In this document: positions 1-9,850 of the stretch, one piece after another
Layout of the letters: the number at the start of each line of letters is the position of its first letter
How positions within the stretch are numbered: position 1 is the first letter of the stretch
Virus record (IMG/VR): IMGVR_UViG_3300026382_000002
Span: 97,462 to 161,461 of that record
Source: a virus
Length of the DNA: 64,000 nucleotides
Direction: 5' to 3' (one strand)
Notes under the pieces: generated by a model
Database searches by the model: none
What the model saw: the letters and a program-made list of their open reading frames with translations, nothing else
What the model was told of the DNA's origin: nothing
Translations under genes and position numbers: made by a program

Positions 1-1444
1 CTTTAACCAATGCTTTTACATAATCAGTATCTAACTGCATCCCATCCATTATCAACATCCATCCACCGTTATCCATATCACAATAAACGGAAACTTTTTT
101 ATCTCCTACTCTAAACATATACATTCCGTTTCCTGTGGCTCCGGCATACACATACCCATCAGGAGGGTTTAGATATTCTTCAGCATTTTCAGGAATCCAT
201 CCATCGCTAAATTGTTTTACCCCATTAATCTCTACAATGGTTACAGGCTCAGGTTTAAAGTCGGCTGGAGTTGTGTCGTCTGGCGGTGTTATATCGACAA
301 TTCCTTCAACCTCCTTATATAACCTCATAAAACCTGCCCAAGGCATTTGTTTAAATAAAATATAGCTCATTATCTCATCCATTGTCTGAGCACGAGAATT
401 AGATGTATACACCATAAACCACTTCTTGTAGTGGTCATAAATATATGCGGCTATACCTGTTAATTTATAGTCCGGATTTGCTTTTTTCTGTTTTATTTGG
501 TCTGCTACAGATGCAAAATTGAAACCGTCTAAACTATATATAATATTGCTATATTTTAAATATTCTTGCCTCAAAGATAAATAATGTTTTATTTTCTTTC
601 TATCCGGCAAATATTCCTGAATTCCCCATTCTAATAAATATCTTTTATATTGAGGAATAAACGGCTCCTGGTATCTGTCCCATATTATATCTTTGGGATT
701 TTCTGGGAAAAGTAAATATCTTGGATTGTCTTCTATTAAAGAATAAATTTTCAGATATCTTTTTGCAGTAGGATTGGAAAATATATAATCTAAGTCGAGT
801 TTGAACTTAAAATGTATAGCATATTCTTTTCCTGATTTTATTATAGGCATTACCGCAAGCTGATATCTATACTCAGGTTTAGGTCTATATCCTACAATAT
901 AATATCCGGGAGGTATAACAATTTTATCGTTCATAGGTAATATAAGAGCATTGGCTTCATCGGGCCATGTTTTGCCTTTTGGAAGCAGTATAACATAATA
1001 CCTATAATATTCATCTAAAAAAAAATTATTATAAAACCACAGGTTTGCGGTAATGAGATTTGTTGTTTTTTTTGTAGCTGTTTCATCGTTGTACCAATCA
1101 AATACTTTGCTTGGGTTTGTTGGTATTAAATCCCCATACCAGGGAACCATATTTTGGTTTCTGCTTACCCACATTGTCTCAAATCCGCTTTTTGTTCTAT
1201 TTCCATTCTCATCAACTATATCCCAAAAAAATGTTTTATTCGTAATTAAATGCGCCCTAAACGTTCCAAAATTAGGTAAATATATATCATTTCCACCAAG
1301 ATATATATCAACCCATCCGTCTGGGGTCATTTGGTCAAATAAATTGTCTGAGGCTAATTTCATTGATAAATCAGGGTCTTTGTAAAAAGCAAAATTGCCT
1401 ATATCAAAAATATTTTTATAACCCAATTTCTGTCTCACTTTCAT
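1..1444 (-). CDS. Partial tail-associated protein with fibrinogen-like C-terminal motif
   Basis: An uninterrupted minus-strand frame runs from ATG 1444 off the left edge (about 481 codons seen, C-terminus missing). The first 370 residues are rich in Tyr, Trp and Asn and match no family I recognise. A proline/threonine linker follows near residue 385 (ITPPDDTTPADF). At about residue 450 comes VYCDMDNGGWMLI, which matches the entry motif of fibrinogen-related domains (YCDM.t.gGGWt.i). Such domains bind sugars or proteins, so a receptor-binding or adhesin role is inferred. The start is uncertain: ATG 1444 overlaps the preceding gene by 29 bp and has no good ribosome binding site; ATG 1363 is an alternative. 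Confidence 0.6.
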   Translation of the reverse strand, partial: MKVRQKLGYKNIFDIGNFAFYKDPDLSMKLASDNLFDQMTPDGWVDIYLGGNDIYLPNFGTFRAHLITNKTFFWDIVDENGNRTKSGFETMWVSRNQNMVPWYGDLIPTNPSKVFDWYNDETATKKTTNLITANLWFYNNFFLDEYYRYYVILLPKGKTWPDEANALILPMNDKIVIPPGYYIVGYRPKPEYRYQLAVMPIIKSGKEYAIHFKFKLDLDYIFSNPTAKRYLKIYSLIEDNPRYLLFPENPKDIIWDRYQEPFIPQYKRYLLEWGIQEYLPDRKKIKHYLSLRQEYLKYSNIIYSLDGFNFASVADQIKQKKANPDYKLTGIAAYIYDHYKKWFMVYTSNSRAQTMDEIMSYILFKQMPWAGFMRLYKEVEGIVDITPPDDTTPADFKPEPVTIVEINGVKQFSDGWIPENAEEYLNPPDGYVYAGATGNGMYMFRVGDKKVSVYCDMDNGGWMLIMDGMQLDTDYVKALVK

Positions 1445-1691
1445 GAAAGATTTTGTATTCAATATCTACACCTATATCCTTCAGATAAATCAATGCACTT
1501 AATACATCATCTATTTTTCTTGTAACATCAAATTGTTCAGTTATTTTTATCTCTTTGCCTATCAAATTTTCTATATACTCTTTCCAAAAAATATTGTATT
1601 TTATCGGAAGAAACTTTATTCCGTCTTGTTCTATAATTGTTGATTCAAAAACCACCACCCCTTTTTCACGTATCGTTACACCATAATACAT
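1416..1691 (-). CDS. Hypothetical protein, 91 aa, in virion gene block
   Basis: Starts MYYGVTIREKG with ribosome binding site CAGGAG six bases upstream. It is a soluble, mixed alpha/beta sequence without membrane segment or known motif. It lies between the 650-aa protein and the fibrinogen-motif protein on one transcript, so a tail or baseplate part is the contextual guess. Confidence 0.6.
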   Translation of the reverse strand: MYYGVTIREKGVVVFESTIIEQDGIKFLPIKYNIFWKEYIENLIGKEIKITEQFDVTRKIDDVLSALIYLKDIGVDIEYKIFHESETEIGL

Positions 1692-1705
1692 AACTAACTC
1701 CTGTT

Positions 1706-3658
1706 TTAATATGGCATCATAATCCTTAATAGATTATCATCCAGGTCTTTTGGCCCTACCATCATATTTGGAAACCCTGGAGAGACTGAGAAATTTATTC
1801 TCCCACCCTCGTTCCACATTACATTATTTATGTTACTTGATACTCTTATCGCCCTAACTGTTCTCAATAATGTCGACATTCCGTTTGATAGCGGCTTTTT
1901 AGTTTCAATATAGGAAACTTTTTCTATAGCCCCATTTTTATATTCGCTAATATAGTAATCCCTAAAATACAAATTACTTTTTGAATCATCCATTGCAACA
2001 GCCATTTTTCTATGGTCTAGCATATGCCATCCGTCTGGAATATCCTCTTCATACATTAATATTGATTTCTTTTTTGACGGTATCAGTTTATATATTTTAA
2101 TTTTGTATTTAGGTGGATGATAAGTATTTACTAAATAGTTATTTTCTTTATTTGCTAATCCGTTAACATCGACCCATCCCCATACAAATATTTCATCGTC
2201 ACCTCTTATTTCCACATCACACACAACGTTTAGAGAATCCTGCGGAAGAAGTTCAAATTCTATTACTGACAAACATCCAGCTGGTCCAAGAGAATAGTAT
2301 ACAGCATCCTCTGAAAAGTTTTTCGTTTTAGAAACTTTTATCTTTCTTATCGGAAAAGGAAACTCTTTCTCTATAACATTCGCAGTTAAAACCTGTACAA
2401 CAGTTGAATAAAACGAATCAAAATCAACTTTCGTTAAATCGGCATAGGGATTAAATGTTTGCCACTCTCCAGATTTGGAATCCTTATATCTTTTTATATA
2501 GTCCTGCTTGTAGACTTTAAAATATAACACACCCCACAGATAAGGGTCGCTGAATATTTCTCTCAATGCTTTTAAAGAAGAAACAGTGTCGCCCATTCCG
2601 TATACTATGCCAGATATAGTTTTTATTACACTCTTAGATATATCTTCTGCTTCTTTAAAAAAAGCATCATAATCTATTTTTTCATTTCCATAATAATCTC
2701 TCACAAAATCTGTATGTAAGTTATGAGCTTTATAATAAGATACTATGTAATCAACTAGTGAGCTCAGTATTTTAGGATTACAATTTTGGGAAAGAGAACT
2801 AAAGTAATCTGTAGCTTCAGTAGAGAAGTTTTTTCTATTTAACACAGCTGTTAGTTTTTTAAAATTTTCAAGGCAGGCAGTTATGTCATACTCCACATTT
2901 AATGAATCTCCATTTGATGACATGCCTTGAGAATCGGAGAGTGCTTTTAATTGTGATGTTTTTATCTTTTTGTTGTCTGTTCCACTATATGAGGCAATAG
3001 TTACATTCCCTAAGGTCTCTTCCTTACAGGCAACCGTTTTTTCTCTGGAATAAGCTCCCAACGCTTCAAAAACTCTTTTTCTGTCTTTGCAAGATAAGCA
3101 ATTTAAAAAAGATGTTTTTTGAAAAAGCGTTATACGTTGTTTAAACATTTTATCGGCTAATGTATCAAATCTTATCCAAGAAGTATTGTTTATTTTCTTA
3201 ATAGATTTTTGAGTAGGTAAAATCCCTCTTACTTTAAACCATGCTGTATCATTTTCAATAGGCTTGTCTAAGATAAAAACAATTAGATTTGTTAAATCAA
3301 AATACAAGTTTCCGTACAACACTGTATTCTCATCTAACACTTCAAAAACTGAATATGGAGTAAATGCACCTGAGAACTCAAACGTGTGGTAATAAATCAG
3401 TTTATATACATATGTATGGTTTGGTGAGAGAATTTTTAATACAGAACCGCCCGTAAACATTTGAAAGATATATATGGAGTTGTTATACACTTTTATTGCT
3501 ATTATTACATCATCAGGGTCGTGTGCCCATTCTTTTATATCTGCTAGGGCAGAGAGAGACAAATTTGCATCGCCGTCTACATTGTAAAAATTATCTATAG
3601 CTTCTTGAACACCGTTTTCAGGCGGCAAGACCTGTTTGGTTATTTTTTTCCAAATCAA
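1706..3658 (-). CDS. Large virion-type protein, 650 aa
   Basis: A 650-aa frame starting at TTG 3658 with AAGG about ten bases upstream; the TTGA overlap with the stop of the preceding gene indicates coupled translation. Beta-rich and aromatic, with a paired cysteine motif CLSCKDR near residue 190 and a low-complexity stretch near 225-250. No family recognised. Size, position among virion genes and composition suggest a tail or baseplate structural protein. The N-terminus ITKQV only loosely resembles the L-x-K-x-(A/S) motif of its neighbours. Confidence 0.7.
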   Translation of the reverse strand: MIWKKITKQVLPPENGVQEAIDNFYNVDGDANLSLSALADIKEWAHDPDDVIIAIKVYNNSIYIFQMFTGGSVLKILSPNHTYVYKLIYYHTFEFSGAFTPYSVFEVLDENTVLYGNLYFDLTNLIVFILDKPIENDTAWFKVRGILPTQKSIKKINNTSWIRFDTLADKMFKQRITLFQKTSFLNCLSCKDRKRVFEALGAYSREKTVACKEETLGNVTIASYSGTDNKKIKTSQLKALSDSQGMSSNGDSLNVEYDITACLENFKKLTAVLNRKNFSTEATDYFSSLSQNCNPKILSSLVDYIVSYYKAHNLHTDFVRDYYGNEKIDYDAFFKEAEDISKSVIKTISGIVYGMGDTVSSLKALREIFSDPYLWGVLYFKVYKQDYIKRYKDSKSGEWQTFNPYADLTKVDFDSFYSTVVQVLTANVIEKEFPFPIRKIKVSKTKNFSEDAVYYSLGPAGCLSVIEFELLPQDSLNVVCDVEIRGDDEIFVWGWVDVNGLANKENNYLVNTYHPPKYKIKIYKLIPSKKKSILMYEEDIPDGWHMLDHRKMAVAMDDSKSNLYFRDYYISEYKNGAIEKVSYIETKKPLSNGMSTLLRTVRAIRVSSNINNVMWNEGGRINFSVSPGFPNMMVGPKDLDDNLLRIMMPY

Positions 3659-4560
3659 GTGCTTACCTTATATTTGTTAGCTAGTAGACCTACTTTATTA
3701 GCATATTCATTCAATTCACTTAAAGGCCTATTAAAAAAGTATCTGTCTACAAGCTTACCGTTAATCAACTTCTCAAAAGCATTGTTGCCATGCCCATATA
3801 TAAAACCTATTTTCTTACCTTGTTTTCCAAATTCATAAGATTCTTTTAATGGCTTTTTCACAAATTTTTCATTAGATATTTGTTGTAACTTATTGTGCAT
3901 ACCCCATACTTTTTGCAAAGCTTTATTTTCAGGTTTTTTAATCTTAGCCGCTAAAAGCCTTTTTGTTCCGTTAACAACAGGCATTAGTGGTTCTATAGCA
4001 CCTAAAGCAGCGTTGCCTGCTATTTCACCAATTACCCCTTCTTTAGAATTATTTTTTAAAGCTCTTGATAATGTTTTTTTATCTATATGTCTTAGCTCTT
4101 CAGCAGCCCCTTTTGCAAATCTTCCTATTCCATTATTAAGATGAACCTGTTTTAATTCTCCTAACGCTTCATCCGGAAGATTTTTTATCTTTGACAACAA
4201 TTCATTTATCCTTGGCCCTAACACTATCCGCAGCGCTTTATTTTGCAATATCTTTTCTACTGTTTTTCTATCTAAATTTCCAGTAGACATCCTATGAAGT
4301 AAAGCTTTGGTTTTCAATTTCATATTAGGCAACTCTTTTACAACATCTCTAGCTTCATCTACCAATATCCCTTTTTCTGGAACAAAAGCATTACCAAGGC
4401 CATCAAGAAATTTACTTTTATTAACACCTAACAATTGTCGAACAAATTCTCTTCCCCCTTTTTCATTCAGCAATTGTTTTTCTGCTGCAAGATTTTGAGC
4501 AGCGTGTCCTGCCACGGTGGTCAATAAATTTTCAAGAAAAGCGGTTTTTTTTAAAGACAT
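3655..4560 (-). CDS. Helical virion protein with N-terminal LKKTA processing-like motif, 301 aa
   Basis: Start ATG 4560 follows AGGGG. The protein is lysine-rich and almost wholly helical. It begins MSLKKTAFLENLL, so the L-x-K-x-A motif lies at residues 3-7, the position it has in the neighbouring small proteins. It contains the alternating hydrophobic/charged pattern of helical bundle proteins and no transmembrane segment. An internal head or core protein is inferred from the motif and from adjacency to the 1616-aa polyprotein. Confidence 0.65.
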   Translation of the reverse strand: MSLKKTAFLENLLTTVAGHAAQNLAAEKQLLNEKGGREFVRQLLGVNKSKFLDGLGNAFVPEKGILVDEARDVVKELPNMKLKTKALLHRMSTGNLDRKTVEKILQNKALRIVLGPRINELLSKIKNLPDEALGELKQVHLNNGIGRFAKGAAEELRHIDKKTLSRALKNNSKEGVIGEIAGNAALGAIEPLMPVVNGTKRLLAAKIKKPENKALQKVWGMHNKLQQISNEKFVKKPLKESYEFGKQGKKIGFIYGHGNNAFEKLINGKLVDRYFFNRPLSELNEYANKVGLLANKYKVST

Positions 4561-4571
4561 CACATCCCCTA

Positions 4572-4886
4572 TTATGTAGACGCTAAAACTTCAGCTAATG
4601 CTTTTTGTACTCGTTCTTCTTTCTCTCTTTTTTTTCTATCATAAAAATCATATCCTGTTTTGGCCGCCATTGTTCCTAAGAATCCTGCCCCGATGCCTGC
4701 TAGACCATGAATAAATTTATTTTTTAGTCCTCTGCTTTTATAAGCAGAAACCATTCCTAAAGCCGCTGCAGGAATTGTCCCTCTTTGAACCATTGTGTAA
4801 TAACCATCAGTTAAATCATCTTTAATAGTTTCTTTGTCGTCTCCGTCTATATCCACAGATACTTTTATCAATTCTAAGGCTTTCAT
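4572..4886 (-). CDS. Small glycine-rich virion protein with MKALxLIK leader, 104 aa
   Basis: Starts MKALELIKVSVDID after an AGGA site; the motif LIKVS is at residues 6-10. A hydrophobic Gly/Ala segment (AGIGAGFLGTMAAKTGYDFY, about residues 62-82) could insert in a membrane or pack as a glycine zipper, and the tail is charged and helical. The leader and glycine-rich core are shared with the genes at 9951, 10171 and 10540, so these form a set. Likely an internal virion protein trimmed at the leader (inference). Confidence 0.65.
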   Translation of the reverse strand: MKALELIKVSVDIDGDDKETIKDDLTDGYYTMVQRGTIPAAALGMVSAYKSRGLKNKFIHGLAGIGAGFLGTMAAKTGYDFYDRKKREKEERVQKALAEVLAST

Positions 4887-4948
4887 TGTGCATCCTATAA
4901 ATGTTTTTGTTTATTCTACCAAAAATATGGAAAAAGGTGAAGAAAAAA

Positions 4949-7900
4949 TTAGTTGTTGGAGTTTAAGTCTTTATAAGTTAGATAAGCGGCAGCGCCTCCA
5001 AGAGCCGTTCCAGCCAGACCACCTTTAATAGCTCCTTTCATTGGAATTGATTTTAATTCTTTTTCAATTTCAGGAACTTTTCTATGAACTTGATGTAATA
5101 ATTTAAAATCAACGTGTTTATATTTATTTACCACGTCACTGTTTCTTAATTCTTCTTTAGCTTTCATGAAATCGTTTAATGCCTGTTCTATTTTTGAGTA
5201 TTCATTTTTATCCTTAGGGGCTCTAATGTTTTCAATTTCTTCCATCACTTTTCTATATTCAGATTCATTGCCTGATTCTTTGTGTTTAGCAAGTTCTTTG
5301 TATAGCTTTTGTAATTCTGTTAGCTGTTTTTCTCTTGGTAAATATTTTTCTTCTGCATCATATATTTTATTTTGTAAAGTTTTATATTGTTTTAATATAG
5401 GCTCCCTTTTATTTAAGTCTTGTTTAGACATTGTGTTTTTACCTGCTTTAAATTTTTTTAGACTTTCCCTTAATGAATCCACTATTTGCGGTGTATCGTA
5501 TTCAGCCTTAAAATCTTTAAAATGTTTATACCCTTCCCCATCTTTTACATACATATTCGATGTTTGTTTTATGTTTTCAAATGCAGGATACAGTTTTGCC
5601 TTTTTTATTTTTCCTGCTTTATGCCCTAAAAAACTTCCAACACCCGCACCTGTTCCAACTAGACCAGCATATATCATAGCATCGGTTTTTTTATAGTCAT
5701 CATCACTGCTTTGTTTTTTTAACAACATATTAGTAGTTGATATTTCGTTTTTCTTTCTAATATTATGGTTGTTACCAAAACTATATCCCGCTACAGCTCC
5801 AAATCCAGCTCCTATAAACATATCTTTTGCTTTTTTTGTATTAAATGCGCTTGTATCCACATCTAAAGCTCTTTTGATTTTATCGTAAGACGCTTTTCTT
5901 TTATGTGTATATTTTGCACTCTCTTCTGCTGCAGCATTAACTGCATTTTCCAAGTCTGTAAACATACCTGCATTTTTTATACTCTCTATCTTAGCAATAG
6001 GATTAACAAAATCGTTATCAATTGTTCTGTCTGCAAAATCTTTTATAACCTTAGTTTTAAATCTATTCCCAAGTAAACCTAAAGCCCCTCCGGCTATTAT
6101 TCCTGTTCCTACATAAGGCGAAATATTATAATGTTCTTTATTTCTAGGGTCTCCGTCTTTATGAATTTTACTTAATTTATCATAGGCTTTATCAGCCATA
6201 TATGCAAGAGTTGCACCAGCGGCAGCTCCAGCTAGAGATTTACCAACTATTTTACCCTCAGCGGGTTTAATATATTCCCCTAATGATTTTTGTGCGTCAA
6301 GATGCGCTTTGTATAGTTCACCCTCTTTAAAAGATTTATTTAACTTTTTCTTTATCTGTATATTTCTGTCTATAATTTTTTGTTCAAGCTCTTTTTTTGC
6401 CTGTTTTATTTCGTGTAAGTTTTTAGGGAGTTCCTTATGTACGTTTTTTTTACCTCTGCTTTTTATATACGAAGCAGCTTCCATTACCGGTCTAATTATA
6501 AGGGACTTAAAAGGACCTTCAGGCTGAGGGTCTTTTACCATAAATTTATCAATCTGTTTTTCATATTCTCTTAGCTTTTGAGCTTCCGGAGATTTTCTTA
6601 TATTATGCATAACTTCATTATAATGAGAGTTTATTGCATTCTCTATTTTTTTAACAGCAGGCATATCCTTAATTTTTGAAAAAGTTTTATCTTTTTTTAA
6701 TCTATCAAATATCTCTTTTGCTTCAACAGGGTCACTATCTTTTAGTAATTCAAATTTACCCAAAAGAGCTCTTGCTTTCTCTACTTCTTTTTCGTTATCA
6801 AGTTTACCAAAAATACCGCCTGTAATTCCGCCAGCCAAAGCCCCTAAGGCCATACCTCCATTACTATGATTATCATCAGAAGCTGTTTTTCCTAAATGCT
6901 TTTGTCTTTTTTTCTTATACTGTTTATAATCAGCATATGCAGCAGGCGAAACTAGTCCCAATCCAACAGCTACTGTACCAGGAGCTCCCCAGTCAGAAAT
7001 AATATCGTTATATTTTTTACCTACTTCACTTATTTTCTCAGTTTCATTAAAATCTTTAGTTCCAAGTTCTTTTGTGCCTTTATCTATAACTTTATCCAGT
7101 GTCTTATTAATAGGAACAGCTAATTCATCAGCTACTTTATCAGGGTCAATACTTTTTGTTTTCATAGCATCCCCCATTATATGTTTACCCGTTTCAGCGT
7201 AATCATGCAGAAGACCTTTATCAAAAGTCTTTAGTCTTTTCTCTAGATTCTCAAGCCCCAATTCTTGTTTAGTTTTTTTTACCTGTCTATTTCTATCTGC
7301 TGCCCAAGGATTTCTTGCATACTCTGTAACCGTATCATTTCCAATTACTTTTTTTAATTTGTTTTTCGTTAAACCTCTTTTCAGCATTTCGTGATTTATT
7401 TTACCCTCATCGTAGGCCATCCTGTTAACCATTCCAAGAGACGGAGAAAGTAAATAATCGGATGCCGCATCACTTAAATATGTTTTAGTGTTTACTTTTG
7501 TTATATCATCGTTTAGTAAACCTCTGGCAAAATGTTGAGCCGCATCCAATCCTGTATATTTTTCAGCTAAATTTGTTTTTGAAATCATAGGCTTGCCTAT
7601 ATTCCAGGCAGCTAATGCAGGCTCTACCATTCCCACTAATCCTGCTGCAGGCAACCTGCCTTTTTCCTCAAGCTTTTTGGCCTCCTCGACGGGTAATGTT
7701 TTCTTTTTCAAGTGCAATACATCATCTACATCTTTACCTAAAAAATCATATACTTTTCCAATTGTAGAACCTTTTTCCCTTTCTCTACCTAAATACCCAA
7801 ACGCTTTATTGTAGGTATCAGTTAAAAACCCGGTCTTTCTTGGAGGCGAATATTTATCTGGATTTTTACCATTCAATGTTTTACTTAATTGATGCATAAC

Positions 7901-9799
7901 CGTATCTTTGTATGCTTCACTTATTTTGTCCCAATCTTTTTTACTCAATGTTTTCTTAGCTCTATCTAGCCCTTCTTGTAAAATAGCATTTTGTTTTGCT
8001 GCGTTTGTTGCAAAAAACATATGAGCCAATCCCGAATGCGGAGCAACATCCAGAGCTTTTGCATAATCTCCATTGGACAAGGCATTTAAGAACAATTTAT
8101 CTTCAGGTCCCAAGTTGTTTAACTTCACCCCTTTTTCTTTTAATTTCTTACCTAATTCCCTAGCTTCATTCTTCATTACATTAGCGTCTGGGTTTAACAC
8201 CCCTTCTATGAAACCGTCCCCGAGATGCGAAAGAACGCTTTTAGAAACTTTTCCCTCATTTCCTTCCATTAAGTTTCTGCTAAATTTCTTATACACCCCA
8301 CCTGAATGCAATTGTCCTTTTATGTATAAATTTTGTAAAACATGTGCTATTGCAGGAGAGGCGACAGATTCTGCGCTTGATTGTTTAACCAATCTTTTTT
8401 TATTGACATAGTCTTGAGCTGTTATCATTGTATCAACCGGAGAAGCGGTTATCCCGTTACCAACAATACCTGCGGATAACAGAGTCGAACCTATGGCAGC
8501 CACTTTAGCGTCTTTGTCATACTTAAACTTTTCAGCTTTTCTAATAGCTTCTTCTTTCCCTTTCTCAATAGATTCTAAAAATTCATTTCTTTTTTTTGAA
8601 CTCAATACATCTTCATCTTTCATATCTTTAAATATGTCTTTTTCTTTTTTCAATTTATCTAGTGATTCTATATTTTTACCACCTTTAATTGCGCTCCCTA
8701 TACTCTTAAACATAGGTCTTAGAACAGGCCTATACATTCCTCCTAACATTGCAGCTCCACCTGCTACCTCTATTATTTTTGCTGCAGTGTTTATTTTATC
8801 ATTTGTTTCAGGGTCTTTTATAAGTCCCGGGTTATATGGATTTATTTTTTTTGACGCAAGCTGATAGGCACCAACTAGAGCCAATGGAACTGAACCCCAC
8901 TTAAGTGTAGAGGAATGTGTCTTAAAGAAATTTGCCGGATTCATACCTATTTGAGAAGCAAATATACGAGCTTTATCAGCGCTTTCTTGCAATTTTACAT
9001 TTATATTATTCAACTCTTTTCTAAGTTTCACCGCATCATAACCTTTAGCGCTTTCTAATTTTTCATATATTTTTTCTTTCTCTTTTTGTAAAGCGTTCAC
9101 ATCTGCTAAATGTTTTTTATACATAGATTCTTTTTTACTATAACTTTCATTTAGCTTATCGCCCAATTTATCTGCTCCTATTCCGGCTATATACATTGCA
9201 GCTGCAGTTGCAGGAACAAAAGAGCTTTTATTTTCAGCTGTATATTGTTTGAGAGTGTCCATTTCTTTGTCTGTTATATCACCATCAGAGCTTTGTTTAA
9301 TTAGATTTTTTAAATATTCTTTTTGTTTTTTTTGTTGATATGCGTAGCTTAAACCTGAACCTAGTATTGAAGCAACCCCTACCCCTATGGCTGCATTTCT
9401 TTTTTTTGTAGCATCTCTTATAATATTGTCTATTTTCTGTAATTCTTGTTGTCTTGCTATTTCTGCCTCTGCTTTTAGCGCATCCAGAAACTCAGGCTTA
9501 GTTTTGCCTGGTAAAAACTTTGTGGCATAATTGTATTTACCAGCTTCTTTTAAATAATGTTTTTTTTCATCTTCATTCGAAGCCATTATAGCTTTATCTA
9601 ACGCTTTCAATTTTTTATTTTCAAAATATGTTTTATCACTTGTATGTTCGATTTTTCTTCTTATAGATGGATACATTTCTGTTTTTAGATGATTCACTCC
9701 AGCTACAGCACCAGAGGCAAGCGCTAAAACTGCGAAGGGCGAAGAAACTTCGGTTGGAGAAATAGGTGGTTTATTATTCTCTTTTCTTTCTTTAGCCAT
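4949..9799 (-). CDS. Giant modular virion polyprotein, 1616 aa, four internal protease-like sites
   Basis: Start ATG 9799 is preferred over the in-frame GTG at 9805 because AAGG lies nine bases before the ATG. The sequence is very rich in Lys, Ala, Gly and Asp and mostly helical. Four near-identical short motifs occur: LIKQSSDGD (ending near residue 175), LVKQSSAES (near 478), LGKTASDDN (near 977) and LKKQSSDDD (near 1368). They divide it into modules of roughly 168, 304, 499, 391 and 254 residues. Every module except the third starts and ends with a glycine/alanine-rich hydrophobic segment, with coiled-coil-like regions between; the third has one only at its end. The motif equals the leader motif of neighbouring small proteins and one inside the prohead protease. 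Inferred: a precursor of several internal or DNA-ejection proteins. A tape measure protein is the main alternative. Confidence 0.75.
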   Translation of the reverse strand: MAKERKENNKPPISPTEVSSPFAVLALASGAVAGVNHLKTEMYPSIRRKIEHTSDKTYFENKKLKALDKAIMASNEDEKKHYLKEAGKYNYATKFLPGKTKPEFLDALKAEAEIARQQELQKIDNIIRDATKKRNAAIGVGVASILGSGLSYAYQQKKQKEYLKNLIKQSSDGDITDKEMDTLKQYTAENKSSFVPATAAAMYIAGIGADKLGDKLNESYSKKESMYKKHLADVNALQKEKEKIYEKLESAKGYDAVKLRKELNNINVKLQESADKARIFASQIGMNPANFFKTHSSTLKWGSVPLALVGAYQLASKKINPYNPGLIKDPETNDKINTAAKIIEVAGGAAMLGGMYRPVLRPMFKSIGSAIKGGKNIESLDKLKKEKDIFKDMKDEDVLSSKKRNEFLESIEKGKEEAIRKAEKFKYDKDAKVAAIGSTLLSAGIVGNGITASPVDTMITAQDYVNKKRLVKQSSAESVASPAIAHVLQNLYIKGQLHSGGVYKKFSRNLMEGNEGKVSKSVLSHLGDGFIEGVLNPDANVMKNEARELGKKLKEKGVKLNNLGPEDKLFLNALSNGDYAKALDVAPHSGLAHMFFATNAAKQNAILQEGLDRAKKTLSKKDWDKISEAYKDTVMHQLSKTLNGKNPDKYSPPRKTGFLTDTYNKAFGYLGREREKGSTIGKVYDFLGKDVDDVLHLKKKTLPVEEAKKLEEKGRLPAAGLVGMVEPALAAWNIGKPMISKTNLAEKYTGLDAAQHFARGLLNDDITKVNTKTYLSDAASDYLLSPSLGMVNRMAYDEGKINHEMLKRGLTKNKLKKVIGNDTVTEYARNPWAADRNRQVKKTKQELGLENLEKRLKTFDKGLLHDYAETGKHIMGDAMKTKSIDPDKVADELAVPINKTLDKVIDKGTKELGTKDFNETEKISEVGKKYNDIISDWGAPGTVAVGLGLVSPAAYADYKQYKKKRQKHLGKTASDDNHSNGGMALGALAGGITGGIFGKLDNEKEVEKARALLGKFELLKDSDPVEAKEIFDRLKKDKTFSKIKDMPAVKKIENAINSHYNEVMHNIRKSPEAQKLREYEKQIDKFMVKDPQPEGPFKSLIIRPVMEAASYIKSRGKKNVHKELPKNLHEIKQAKKELEQKIIDRNIQIKKKLNKSFKEGELYKAHLDAQKSLGEYIKPAEGKIVGKSLAGAAAGATLAYMADKAYDKLSKIHKDGDPRNKEHYNISPYVGTGIIAGGALGLLGNRFKTKVIKDFADRTIDNDFVNPIAKIESIKNAGMFTDLENAVNAAAEESAKYTHKRKASYDKIKRALDVDTSAFNTKKAKDMFIGAGFGAVAGYSFGNNHNIRKKNEISTTNMLLKKQSSDDDYKKTDAMIYAGLVGTGAGVGSFLGHKAGKIKKAKLYPAFENIKQTSNMYVKDGEGYKHFKDFKAEYDTPQIVDSLRESLKKFKAGKNTMSKQDLNKREPILKQYKTLQNKIYDAEEKYLPREKQLTELQKLYKELAKHKESGNESEYRKVMEEIENIRAPKDKNEYSKIEQALNDFMKAKEELRNSDVVNKYKHVDFKLLHQVHRKVPEIEKELKSIPMKGAIKGGLAGTALGGAAAYLTYKDLNSNN

Positions 9800-9814
9800 A
9801 ATCACAAACCTTTT

Positions 9815-9850
9815 TTATGTAATTATAGCTAAAAAAAGAGAGGAATCGAG
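9815..9850 (-). promoter_or_regulatory. Promoter for the 1616-aa virion gene
   Basis: On the minus strand a T-tract (CTCTTTTTTTA) is followed directly by GCTATAAT (-10 hexamer at plus coordinates 9822-9827). There is no good -35 box. This is the same arrangement as the promoter of the RNA gene at 26205. It lies 23 bases before the ATG. The rest of 9800-9950 shows no open frame. Confidence 0.6.

Noticed and set aside
5166-5696. Long plus-strand frame (176 codons) opposite the 1616-aa gene
   Set aside because: Antisense shadow of the Lys/Asp/Ala-rich gene; hydrophobic low-complexity product, no ribosome binding site.
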